Positions 22,395-32,359 of a DNA stretch of 64,000 nt are shown here, piece after piece. Source of the stretch: Lolium rigidum (taxonomy: Eukaryota > Streptophyta > Magnoliopsida > Poales > Poaceae); assembly GCF_022539505.1 (NCBI RefSeq), contig NC_061513.1, positions 179,954,017 to 180,018,016 of the forward strand, written 5' to 3'. How positions within the stretch are numbered: position 1 is the stretch's first letter; the number at the start of each line of letters is the position of its first letter. Below the pieces are notes generated by a model that saw only the letters and a program-made list of their open reading frames with translations, was not told the DNA's origin and ran no database searches. The translations under genes and the position numbers were made by a program.

Positions 22395-25300
22395 TGACCA
22401 AATGATCAGCTGAGCCTTCTTCCATTCATCATGCACTCTCAAATGAAAAGAAAAACGTAGAGAAAGCAACTCTTCTTTCCTTCTTGCACTTAAAACTGTC
22501 ATGAGTATTTCTAAGATGATGATTAGCCAGCTGAAATGGAAATTAAGTATAATTCAAAAACTGTATATATATAGTACTATGATCGGTTACTTTGGAGTAG
22601 AAACAAACCATAGGCGGTGAGCACAGCGACACCCCCACGCACCACACTGGTAGCAATGCTGCACCGATGTTGAGCTTTCTGTCTTTTCCCTTGTCTTACA
22701 AATGTAGATACTTTCTCTCTCATCGTCCCTCTCTGAATTCCTGCTTTTCTTTATGTAATCGGCACTGTACACCCACTCGGTTGGTACACTATAGATCAAT
22801 CCCCCTCCCAGCAATTAGATAGGTATATAGATATATAGATTCCCAGTTCACACATTTGTTTTTTTGTAAATTCTAGGGCCTGCATGTTGGGATGATAAAA
22901 GAAATGGAGTGACGTCCTCTGGTACATGTATGTGTATACCAACCACAATGCAAGACATGCATAGCTACATGCCATGTGATTTACCTGCCTTTTCTTCTTT
23001 ATTTTCCCTCCGTGACTCACCTTGGACCCCATGCATGCATATCATACATGGGTGGTCATAATTCAAGAATGGAAATCCTATCTTGTTCATGTCATGGACC
23101 AGTATGTCTACGGGACATGAGAGCTGCTGGCTAGCTTGCTTGCAAGACCCACACTATTCTACGGTGCCTAAACTTTCTGCTTCTTTCTACTGAGATCAAA
23201 AAGGAGAAAAGTGGATTTCTGGTCAGAAGCTGAAAAATTACAAATTGGAACCATCAATTTTTTTATTAGAGTAGTGAAAGTATGTTAAATGTATAGTAAG
23301 CACTAAGTTAATTTTCGATTTAATCTTCTCTTCCATTAATAAATATTGTTAGAGGGAGCACAGTTCGAGATCAGTGACACTGAATTTTTACCTAGAAATA
23401 TGTGCGACAGATAAATATGGACAGATGTAACTATATCAGGTGCATTTACAACCTCACTGACTTGCAACTATAGTTATCAACTTATTCTGTATCGCGTCAT
23501 GTTTACAAGAGTTATTAATCAATTTCATGTATTAGACTCGAGTACAAGTAGAAAAGTGATCTTCAAGGAGACAACCTAGCATGTCTCATCATAAAAATCA
23601 GATCAATGTAAGGCCTGTTTGGGTCGCAAAATCACCGTAAAAAAAAGGAGAAACACATGATAATAGTAGCATGCCATAATCAACGCTATGAGATTTTAGA
23701 AGATTGTTTGATTATATGATTTTTTTCCAATAGAGGTTCTTCGTTTTTATGTTCATGTTAATGTAAAATTTTCTAAGAAATAACTTTGTACCAAATTCTC
23801 AATATTTATTATGGATCAGAGAAAGTAGTAGAATTGAAACTTTAGGAGTAAATTCATGTGGTTTGCAATCATACGTGTCAAGCAGCCGACCTAGGCAAAT
23901 TGTTTGTCCAAAATCTTTGAACCAAAGAGGCACCTATTCATTTAGCTCGTGAATGAAAATTTGAGTAGCAAGGCATAAACCGGCCCCCTGCTTTCTTGAG
24001 GAACATGGAAGTACATCACGGGATGATGGACTCACCTTGGATTCTCTGTGCATGCACACATGCATGGCAATCAGAGAAGCGAGATTAAGCAATAATTATA
24101 CATGCTCGGCTCGTGGCGTCATGTTGCTCTGCCTGAGCAGTGCAGCGGTGTACAGCAACAGTTGTGGTACTAGTACTAGTAGGGGTAAAACGCATAGGAG
24201 GTTGTGTGCCTATCTACCTACACCGCCATAGGGTGCTGGGGAAATTTGGTACCTCAAAAAGATAGAGACGTATTTTCCAAAGTTGGCTAGTGACTGGAGC
24301 CTGCATGCTATAGCTAGGACTTCATGTGACACACGCACCATTTTCTTTTGTGAAAGGGAACACACACCACATGTTACCATATGGTAAGTACTGGGTAACC
24401 AGGTTACCAGGTGTACCCATTGTACCACTGCAGGTAAATAAATTCTCCTTGTGCCTGAGCTTCCATGCAACGCAACCCAAGGCTTTGGACGTGTTTGATT
24501 ACTTGCATGGATTTTAATCTTTTACCTTGCACCTTTACGTGGTGACCGTGAGCTTATCAACTTAACAGTTCTGTCATTGCATGTTACATGTGATCACACA
24601 TATTTAATACAACAGGAAATACATAATCACCATGACGAGGACAACGATAATGAAGTCCTTCGGCCTACTAACGCTGACCCGTTGTGAGTTGCACCCTTCG
24701 GGACTCCATCATTCTCATTTGTTGCTCTAGGAACTCAAAGTAAATTTTCTGCCTCCTCTATAGTCTTAAACTGTTTATGGAACTTTATTTTTGTAACACG
24801 TCACTTGTGTATTGCAATGAGTTGTAGACTCCTGGAACCTTTCCATAGCATACCACATACCACTTGTTTGTCTACCAAGATATGCAACATAAGCATGCAA
24901 ATCAAGTTCACAACACAAGATATACAACATAAGCATGCATGACTCATATAAGAAAAAATGCATCACAAGTTCAAGTTACCAACTAGTGTGATCCTACGAT
25001 CACATTAGCTACTATGGTGTCGCCCTGGCCACCCCACCAAAAGAGTGTGTAATCATGCCACCGCAACTTCACCATTTGAGGGGTTAGTATATATACCACC
25101 TTACAAAATATACATGTATTGGCATAAGATATACATATCGTTGACGGACGCCGCCATGGATTTCGCGAAGCTAGGCGATTCCTTGGGATCATTGGGCCGT
25201 GCAACACTGCGTGGCGGTGGAGATATTCTGCCAACTTCTTCTCCCTCTCATCATCGTTAGGTGGCAGCGGTGGTGGCGCACGGCTAGGACGACGGAAGTA

Positions 25301-25640
25301 GAGGCGGCCCTTAGGTAACATTGTGTCCTCCTTCTACATCTTCGGCACCCGGAGGCCCGGCTCGACCTTGGGGCCAATGGGCCGAAAGATGACCCCCCCC
25401 CCCCCAGCTCAACGAGGGGGAGATCGCGGCTCCGTCTTCGGCACTACACGGAACATATGTGACAAATACGTTGCCGTCCTAAGGCACAAGCAGACATGCG
25501 GCGACGCCTGGATGTAATGCGGCCGCCACGGCATCCCGAAGGGCAGCGTGCAGGAAATATAGACGTGTTGGCTGAGCACGCTCGAAGTTTGGCCCCTCCA
25601 CCAGTCGCGGTGCCACATGCATTTTGTATCATCATTGTAT
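22395..25640. other. Low-copy intergenic region, no supported gene
   Basis: Upstream flank of the IDD gene. It contains a candidate MITE (23612-23931) and, at about 25130-25620, a GC-richer stretch with short open frames on both strands and a run of about 14 C at 25392-25405. The stretch may be a gene fragment, but no domain is recognisable. The rest is AT-rich and featureless by eye. Confidence 0.4.
23612..23931. mobile_element. Candidate MITE with GGCCTGTTTGG-type ends
   Basis: The left end reads GGCCTGTTTGGGTCGCAAAA; the right end in reverse reads GCCTCTTTGGTTCAAAGATT, an imperfect inverted repeat of the kind seen in hAT- or Harbinger-related grass MITEs. The interior is AT-rich and non-coding. 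No convincing target duplication was found. Confidence 0.4.
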
Positions 25641-25689
25641 CAACTTATAAGACTAGTTTATATTGTTGTTTGCATTAATATATCATTAC

Positions 25690-26676
25690 TTATGCATTTT
25701 AGATGATTTGTGGGACATTCCTATAAAGTCCCTATATTTATGTCTGACAGAAAAACCTTTTATTAGTATTTTTGAGATTACATGAGCTACTAGACTCGAA
25801 AATGGACAAGGTCAGAGGCCACACTTTAGAATTTCCGAGACAAAAAAAAATAAGCTGAAGTGGGCCACCAGGAGATCAACAACCTTAGAATTAGGCCAGG
25901 TGGAGCGGGCCCCACCCCAGGCCACGCCACCTAGGCTCTATCAGCCCTCAGGACATGGTCTCACCTTGTCCCTTCGCGTACCTCCTTATATACGCCAAAA
26001 ACCTATCCTCTCAAGACGACGAAGATTTTCGCGAAATAGAGCACCGACACTACCACCATCTTTGTTTTGGGGATCAGATTGATCCTGCTCTCCACGCTGG
26101 AGAGGGGGATTTCGACACCATCTTCACCATCATCGTCCTCAACACCGTCTCCATCAACCATGTGCTCTCTCACCATCACCACGAGGGAGTACTTCTCTGT
26201 AGACATGTGAGGTGGATGGGGATTAGATGAGATTGATCATGTAATCATGTATACCTATCGATATTTGATGTGTTTATCTTGATGATATTCTTGTATGGTG
26301 TTGATACACCTTTGCTATGTTTAATGCTTGTTGCTAGTGCCCGAGTGACATTATTTCAGTACTAAACTTTTATTGCCCCATCATATATTTGAGTTTCGTA
26401 TTTATCTGCAAAGTGTGTCATTTATTATTATGTTGAACTTGCGAACCCGAAAGTAACAATTAGGGAAGACAAGGGGAATATGTGGTAGTTTGAGGATATT
26501 GTGTGTTCATGAAGTGCTAATGCATTGTCCCGGGCTATTCGAAAGGATAGACCTTTATTATATGTAGTTCCAAATTGGCCCCGTTGAAATGGGCAGGTAG
26601 GACAATAAATGGTGTACAAATTCTCTTGGTTAGTATCCATAACTATATTTGGAACACATACCTACACACAATGGAG
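25690..26676 (+). repeat. Decayed gypsy LTR relic
   Basis: LTR-like order is visible: a GC-rich part with GGGCCCCACC, a TATATACGCC promoter-like box near 25985-25995, a leader with CCATCTTCACCATC-type repeats, then long AT-rich sequence with CCCCGTTGAAATGGGCAGG resembling the 3' part of grass gypsy LTRs. No second LTR or clear ends are present. It is followed, beyond the DNA element at 26680-27963, by a gag relic in the same orientation. Confidence 0.5.
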
Positions 26677-26997
26677 TTAGAGCATCTCCAACAGGCGCTG
26701 GAAAAATCGGCGCGCTATACGTAGGTTCCAGCGCGCTGTAAACACATAGCGCGCGCAGCGGTGACAGGTGCCCCGCTGGAAGCGGCATTTTGCCGCGCGT
26801 GATCGGGCGGAAAAAGTGCTACTCCGCCGGGAGCGCCATTTTGCAGCACGCGGCGCATCCCGAACGGCTACTGCGACCGTTCTCGATTCAAAATAAATCA
26901 AACAATTCAAATAAAACACGAAATTTTAATTAAAAATAGGAAATATATTAAAAGTTCAACGATACATTGCGACATTTTATTGTAAACTAGTCCAATC

Positions 26998-27624
26998 CTA
27001 CTTCGATTCCCAGTCGTAGTCCGACGAGTGGCTGCTTGGAGTAGTCTTCGACACCGGCGTCGAAGTCCACTCGAAGGAGGTGGAGAGGATGGTGGTGGAC
27101 GGTCCTACGCCATTTTTCTTCTCCTCCTCCTTCCTCGCCGCCTTCTCGGCCCTCGCCGCCTTCCTCGTCGCGGACTCCGCACGGCGCTTGTCACGGCTCG
27201 CCTTTTTCTTCGCCTTCGCCGCCGCCTTCTCCTCCTCCTTCTGCGCGTAGAAGGCCTCCGTGGCGGCGACGTCTTTGGGGAATTTGAGCGCCCACTCGAG
27301 GCGGAGTGCCTCGTCGCGCTCGGCGATGAGGAGGCGCTGCTCGAGCTCCCGTTGGCGGCGCTGCTGCTCGCGCGTGATGACCGGCGGCGGCGGCACGAGC
27401 TGCTCCGCCTGCTCCCGCGTCCAGACATCGTGAAAGTTCATAGTCCGGCGGGAGCGTCCGAGGCGCCAGGCGACGGCGTCGTACGCCCGCGCCGCCTCGT
27501 GCGCGGTGTCGAAAGTTCCGAGGCGGATCCGCTCGTCGCCGGAGCGGATCTCCGCGTCGAAGCGGCCGTTCGGCCGCGCCCGAACGCCGTGGTAGCCGGA
27601 GGCGGGGCGGCGGCGTGGAGGCAT
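26998..27624 (-). CDS. AP2/ERF-domain-like protein inside a Harbinger-type element
   Basis: An uninterrupted 208-residue frame from ATG 27624 (MPPRRRPASGYHGVRARP). Residues about 10-64 resemble a single AP2/ERF DNA-binding domain: GYHGVRARPNGRF, then AEIRSG, then LGTFDTAHEAARAYD, then RTMNF. The usual Trp residues of the first strands are replaced (RPNGRF in place of RPWGKW), so DNA binding may be altered. A Glu/Arg-rich helical region and a strongly basic coiled-coil-like stretch (about 130-180, with KAKKKASRDKRR) follow, then a Ser/Thr-rich tail ending SSDYDWESK. An upstream in-frame ATG at 27873 exists, but I prefer 27624 because the intervening part is encoded by a GC-rich tandem repeat. 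It fills the transposon, so it looks like captured cargo. Function is unknown: a transcription factor role is only inferred from the domain. Confidence 0.75.
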   Translation of the reverse strand: MPPRRRPASGYHGVRARPNGRFDAEIRSGDERIRLGTFDTAHEAARAYDAVAWRLGRSRRTMNFHDVWTREQAEQLVPPPPVITREQQRRQRELEQRLLIAERDEALRLEWALKFPKDVAATEAFYAQKEEEKAAAKAKKKASRDKRRAESATRKAARAEKAARKEEEKKNGVGPSTTILSTSFEWTSTPVSKTTPSSHSSDYDWESK

Positions 27625-27626
27625 CT

Positions 27627-27712
27627 CGACGGAGGCGCGGAGGCGGAGCGTCGACGGGGGCACGGAGGCGGAGCGTCGACGGAGGCGCGGAGGCAGAGCG
27701 TCGGCTGGAGGG
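27627..27712. repeat. GC-rich minisatellite upstream of the AP2/ERF-like start
   Basis: Units built on GGAGGCGCGGAGGCGGAGCG followed by TCGAC recur about three times with small changes, directly upstream of the preferred ATG. They lie in the presumed 5' leader of the cargo gene. Confidence 0.6.
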
Positions 27713-27966
27713 AGAGCGGCGGGGAGAGAGAGAGGCGGAGTGGCGCGTGGAAAGCTCAGACAGTTGGCCGCGTTCGCGCGTGTCGTGTTTATAGCGTGCG
27801 CGACATCGCACGCGGCAACTTTCCCGTGCGAAATAGCGAAACGCACGGGCGCGGCAAATTTTTTAACGCGCACCTTTTTCCCGCGTCCGCTGGAGCTCCG
27901 CGCGCGCCAAACTGACAGGTTTTATACCACGCGGCCGTTTTAGCGCGCCTGTTGGAGATGCTCTTA

Positions 27967-28304
27967 GAGATGAGCACTGTGTAATTTGTATTTCATTATA
28001 TGATCAATATTATTCATGCAACACCCCAGTGTCACCTCATGCCTACGCTTTTAGCTACTGAAGCTACAAATTCACTACCTCATGCCTATGGTTTTAAAGA
28101 TAATGAACAACTTGATATATTTCATAATGGACTAACTAGATAATCTAGATCTTATCTAGATAGTGTTGGAGGAAATATTTTCAGGCAGAGGACTATTGAT
28201 GTAGCCAAAGGGATTATTGGAAAGTATTTCCCAGAATCATTATGATTGCATACTGAAAAAGAAGAAGATAAAATTGATGTCCTTGGTAATAATAAGGGTA
28301 TTCT
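27967..28304 (+). pseudogene. gypsy gag relic, first part
   Basis: From about 28104 a plus-strand frame reads with the spacing of a retrotransposon gag segment: an IFHNGLTR block, a stop, a YLDSVGGNIF block and RTIDVAKGIIGKYFP. Another stop follows near 28242. The frame continues to 28304, where the element at 28305 interrupts it, and resumes at 43120. It is a dead remnant of the gypsy element whose LTR relic lies at 25690-26676. Confidence 0.5.
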
Positions 28305-29619
28305 TGATACGTCTCCAACGTATCTATAATTTCTTATGTTCCATGCTAGTTTTATGCCAATAGCTACATGTTTTATATGCACTTTATATCATATTATGGC
28401 ATTTATTGGACTAACCTATTAACAAGATGCCACAGTGCCAGTTTTTGTTTATTATGTCTATTTATTGCAGAAAAGGCCAAAAACCAAAGTGCTCGGAAAA
28501 ATCCAGAAAAATTTCAGAAATTCTATTTCGCCAGAAGACCCACGGAGCCAGAAGGGCCAGGCCAGAGGAGGCCCACAGCCTCCTCCCCATCCACTGGCGC
28601 GGGCAGGGGGGGCGGCGCCGCCCTATGGGGTGGGCCCCTCGGGCACCCCCTCGCGCCGCCCTTTCGCCTATATTAAGCTCCCGCCCGAAAACCCTGAAGG
28701 GATGGACGATTTCTCCAGAAGAGTTCCGTAGCTCCGCCGCCACCAAAAACCCTAATTCGGGGGACAGAAGTCTCTGTTTCGGCACCCTGCCGGGACGAGG
28801 AATTGCCCCCGGAGCCATCTCCATCGACTCCATCGCCATCTTCATCGATGTTGCTGTCTCCCATGATGAGGAGGGAGTAGTTCTCCCCCGAGGCTGAGGG
28901 CTCTACCGGTAGCTATGTGGTTCATCTCTCTCCCATGGTGTGATCTTTATGTGATCATGAGCTTTGTAATCTAATTGAATATGTAGATGTTACTCTTGTC
29001 TACTATGCACTCTAGAGGTTACTTTAATATGAACTCCGGAGTCACTCTCCACGGTGTGATGGTGACAGTGTGCGCATCGTGTGTGATTCCTTTATGACGT
29101 TGTGGAGCTTGTTTACTCCGGCTTGAGGTGTGCTTTTGCAGCCCTACACAATGAATGGTGTTTGTTATCCAACAAGAGAGTGTTTGAGAGTAGCATTTAT
29201 TTATTCAATTATGTGATCATTGTTGAGAGTGTCCACTAGTGAAAGTATGATCCCTAGGCCTTGTTTCTAAGCATTGAAACACCGTTTCCAACAAGTTCTC
29301 GCTACATGTTCGCTTGCTGCCATTTTTATTTCAGATTGCAATTACTACTTATAATCATCCATATTACTTGTATTTTACTATCTCTTCGCCGAACTAGTGC
29401 ACCTATACATCTGACAAGTGTATTAGGTGTGTTGGGGACACAAGAGACTTCTTGTATCTTAATTGCAGAGTTGCTTGAGAGGGATAATCTTTGACCTCTA
29501 CCTCCCTGAGTTCGATAACCTTGGGTGATTCACTTAAGGGAAACTTGCTGTTGTTCTACGAACCTCTGCTCTTGGAGGCCCAACACTGTCTACAGGAATA
29601 GAAGCGTGCGTAGATATCA
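28305..29619 (+). repeat. 5' LTR of outer element
   Basis: A 1315-bp LTR matching 34882-35694 plus 42602-43114. A promoter-like TATATTAA lies at 28669-28676, about 365 bp in, followed by AAACCCT blocks and a CCATC-rich leader. Confidence 0.9.
28669..28676 (+). promoter_or_regulatory. TATA-like box of outer 5' LTR
   Basis: TATATTAA after a GC-rich stretch. The equivalent position in the inner element has TATTTAAAG (36064-36072), which supports a conserved promoter position. Confidence 0.45.
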
Positions 29620-29629
29620 AGCTATTTTC

Positions 29630-29647
29630 TGGCGCCGGTGCCGGGGA
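29630..29647 (+). other. tRNA-Asp-type primer-binding site (outer element)
   Basis: It begins TGGCGCCGGTGCCGGGGA, one base different from the inner element's site, and starts 11 bp after the last base of the LTR. Confidence 0.75.
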
Positions 29648-29790
29648 GGTAAGGTAAAAGGTATTCACATCCTCCGGCTACTAAGCTATTTCCTAGCACT
29701 GTTGCCGGTGTGTGAGTGCTCGAAGATATTTCCTTTTGATTCTGCAATTATATCTTTTGTTTCTTGTTTTTATTTCACTAGTTAGGCTTA

Positions 29791-30548
29791 ATGGAAAACA
29801 ACAAAAAAATTAAAGATCTTTATGAAATTTATATTGAATTAGGACATGATGCTTTTGAAGAGAAAATTAAAAAAACTATGGAAGTTTGTCTGCATAATAG
29901 TGGTAGTAATGTTATTAGTATAAATTTTTTTGACACCATTATTTTTAATGCTATGGAAAACCCAAGCTTGGGGAAGCTAGTTTATATAAAAATAATCTTT
30001 TTTGCTCCTCAGCTTTGGATGAAGTATTTTGCCTTGATAATGCTTTGTCTCTAATATGTGGTAATTCGAATGATGCTTGTGATATTTTCAGTCCATCTAC
30101 TATTGAGGATAAAATTCATTATGATTATTCTATGCCTCCAATTTATGATGATTATAATGATGGATGTGATAGTTTTACTCCCACTATTACTAATAAAATT
30201 GATTATGCTTGTGTGGAGAGTAATGATACTTTTATGCATGTGGATCATGATAAGAATGCTTTATGCGATAGCTATATTGTAGAGTTTATCAATGATACCA
30301 CTGAAAATTATTATGAGAGAGGGAGACATGGTTTTATATATCTCAATAATATTAAGTCACCACTCTTTTTGTTGAAAATTTTGAAGTTGCACTTGCTTTG
30401 TCTTTCTATGATAGTAGCTTCATGCTTCAATAATTTGTTTTCTTACAAGATTCGTTTGCATAGAAAGTGGGTTAGACTTAAATGTGTTTGGTATTTGCTT
30501 TTTGATGCTCTCTTATATTCAACTCTCGTCTTTATAAGAGCATCATGA
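29791..30548 (+). pseudogene. Small acidic protein of Sabrina/WHAM-like element (frameshifted)
   Basis: A frame starting at ATG 29791 (MENNKKIKDLY) runs to 30054, while the conserved downstream part is in another frame ending at 30548. The switch lies near a run of six T at 29998-30003. Conserved blocks shared with the inner element's frame (37572-38304) are PPIYDDYN, TNKIDYA-VESN, DKNALCDSYIVEF and ENYYERG, followed by a hydrophobic, basic tail with HRK-VRLKCV. No known domain is recognised. It occupies the place where gag would start, close behind the primer site. The function is unknown. Confidence 0.6.
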
Positions 30549-30587
30549 AAATTATCATGCATAGCTAAAAGGCTTTAAAGAAAAGCG

Positions 30588-32354
30588 TGTTGAAGATATG
30601 CCCAAGAGGCAATAATAAAAGTAGTTATTATATATCTTTATGTTTATGATAAATGTTTATATACCATGCTATAATTGTATTAACTGAAACATTGATACAT
30701 GTGTGATATGTAAACAACAAAGAGTCCCTAGTAAGCCTCTTAACTAGCTTGTTGATTAATAGATGATTAGTTTCATAATCATGAACATTGGATGTTATTA
30801 ATAACAAGGTTATATCATTATATGAATGATGTAATGGACACACCCAATTAAGCGTAGCATAAGATCACGTCATTAAGTTATTTGCTATAAGCTTTCGATA
30901 CATAGTTACCTAGTCCTTTCGACCATGAGATCATGTAAATCACTTATACCGGAAAGGTACTTTGATTACATCAAACGCCACTGCGTAAATGGGTGGTTAT
31001 AAAGGTGGGATTAAGTATCCGGAAAGTATGAGTTGAGGCATATGGATGAACAGTGGGATTTGTCCATCCCGATGGATAGATATACTCTGGGCCCTCTCGG
31101 TGGAATGTAGTCTAATGTCTTGCAAGCATATGAATAAGTTCATAAAAGACCGCATACCACGGTACGAGTAAAGAGTACTTGTCAGGAGACGAGGTTGAAC
31201 AAGGTATAGAGTGATAACGATGATCAAACCTCGGACAAGTAAAATATCGCGTGACAAAGGGAATTGGTATCGTATGTGAATGGTTCATTCGATCACTAAG
31301 TCATCGTTGAATATGTGGGAGCCATTATGGATCTCCAGATCCCGCTATTGGTTATTGGTCGGAGAGAGTTCTCACCCATGTCCACATAGTTCACGAACCG
31401 TAGGGTGACACACTTAAGGTTTGATGTTGTAATAGTAGAACTTGAATATGGAATGGAGTTCGAAATATTGTTCGGAGTCTCGGATGGGATCCCGGACATC
31501 ACGAGGAGTTCTGGAATGGTCCGGAGAATAAGATTCATATATAGGAAGTCATATTCCAAGTTTGGAAATGATCCGGTGCATTTATGGAAGGTTCTAGAAG
31601 GTTCTAGAAAAGTCCGGAAGAAATCACTTTGGAAGGTGGAGTCCCGGAGGGACTCCACCACCCATGGCCGGCCAACCCTAAGGGGGAGGAGTCCCAAGTG
31701 GACTCCCCTAGGGTGGCCGGACCCCCTCCCAAGGAAAGGTGGGAGTCCCACCTCAAGTGGGAATCCCACCTTGGGTAGGTTTCATGACATATGGAAGGTT
31801 TTGGTTTGGGGTCTTATTCGAAGACTTGTAGACCAACTCTTGGGTGTTCCACCTATATAATGAGGGAAGGGGAGGGGGTCGGCCACCCCAACACCACTAG
31901 GTGCCCGCACCCCATAGTGGCCGGCACCCCCCTCTCCCAAACCCTAGCCGCCCCACCTCCTCCACCTCTCCCGCAACGCTTAGCGAAGCTCCGCCGGAGT
32001 TCTCCATCGCCATCGCCACCACGCCGTCGTGCTGCCGGATTCAAGGAGGAGCTACTACTTCCGCTACCCGCTGGAACGGGGAGAAGGACGTCGTCTTCAT
32101 CAACACCGAACGTGTGACCGAGTACGGAGGTGCTGCCCGATCGTGGCACCGTGATCAAGATCTTCTACGCGCTTTTGCAAGCGGCAAGTGATCGTCTACC
32201 GCAGCAACAAGAGCCTCATCTTGTAGGCTTTGGAAATCTTCAAGGCTGAGTCTCGATCATCTCCTCGTTGCTCCCATTTTTTAGATTGCATCTTGGCTTG
32301 GTTTGCGTTCTCGCGGTAGGAAATTTTTTGTTTTCTATGCAACGTATCCCTACA
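30588..32354 (+). mobile_element. BARE1/Angela-like copia solo LTR
   Basis: A 1767-bp LTR with ends TGTTGAAGATATGCCC and ATCCCTACA, flanked by the 5-bp target duplication AAGCG at 30583-30587 and 32355-32359. With a duplication on both sides and no internal region, it is a solo LTR left by recombination between two LTRs. TATATAA at 31854-31860 is its TATA box. Right of it the outer element resumes with the block CTCTTGGGAGACAACCC, matching the inner element at 38343-38360. Confidence 0.93.
31854..31860 (+). promoter_or_regulatory. TATA box of copia solo LTR
   Basis: TATATAA, about 500 bp before the LTR end, preceded by GTTCCACC and followed by a CCACC-rich leader; this is the normal promoter position of the family. 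Confidence 0.55.
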
Positions 32355-32359
32355 AAGCG

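Larger units (their letters stand above)
26680..27963 (-). mobile_element. PIF/Harbinger-type DNA element carrying an AP2/ERF-like gene
   Basis: A 1284-bp element with terminal inverted repeats whose first 19 bases are identical (GAGCATCTCCAACAGGCGC), flanked by TTA at 26677-26679 and 27964-27966. A 3-bp TTA/TAA duplication is the mark of PIF/Harbinger (Tourist) elements. No transposase is encoded, so it is non-autonomous. Almost the whole interior is a GC-rich gene unit on the minus strand with its own upstream sequence and an AT-rich 3' end. It sits in a decayed gypsy element. Confidence 0.85.

Noticed and set aside
25130..25620. Possible gene fragment in a GC-richer stretch
   Set aside because: Short overlapping frames on both strands, a long C run and no recognisable domain; kept only as an intergenic note.
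27028..27915. 295-codon plus-strand frame opposite the AP2/ERF-like gene
   Set aside because: Arg/Leu/Gly-rich antisense shadow caused by high GC; the minus strand holds the recognisable domain.
31405..32191. Frames on both strands in the copia solo LTR
   Set aside because: Regulatory LTR sequence with defined ends and target duplication; no coding similarity.
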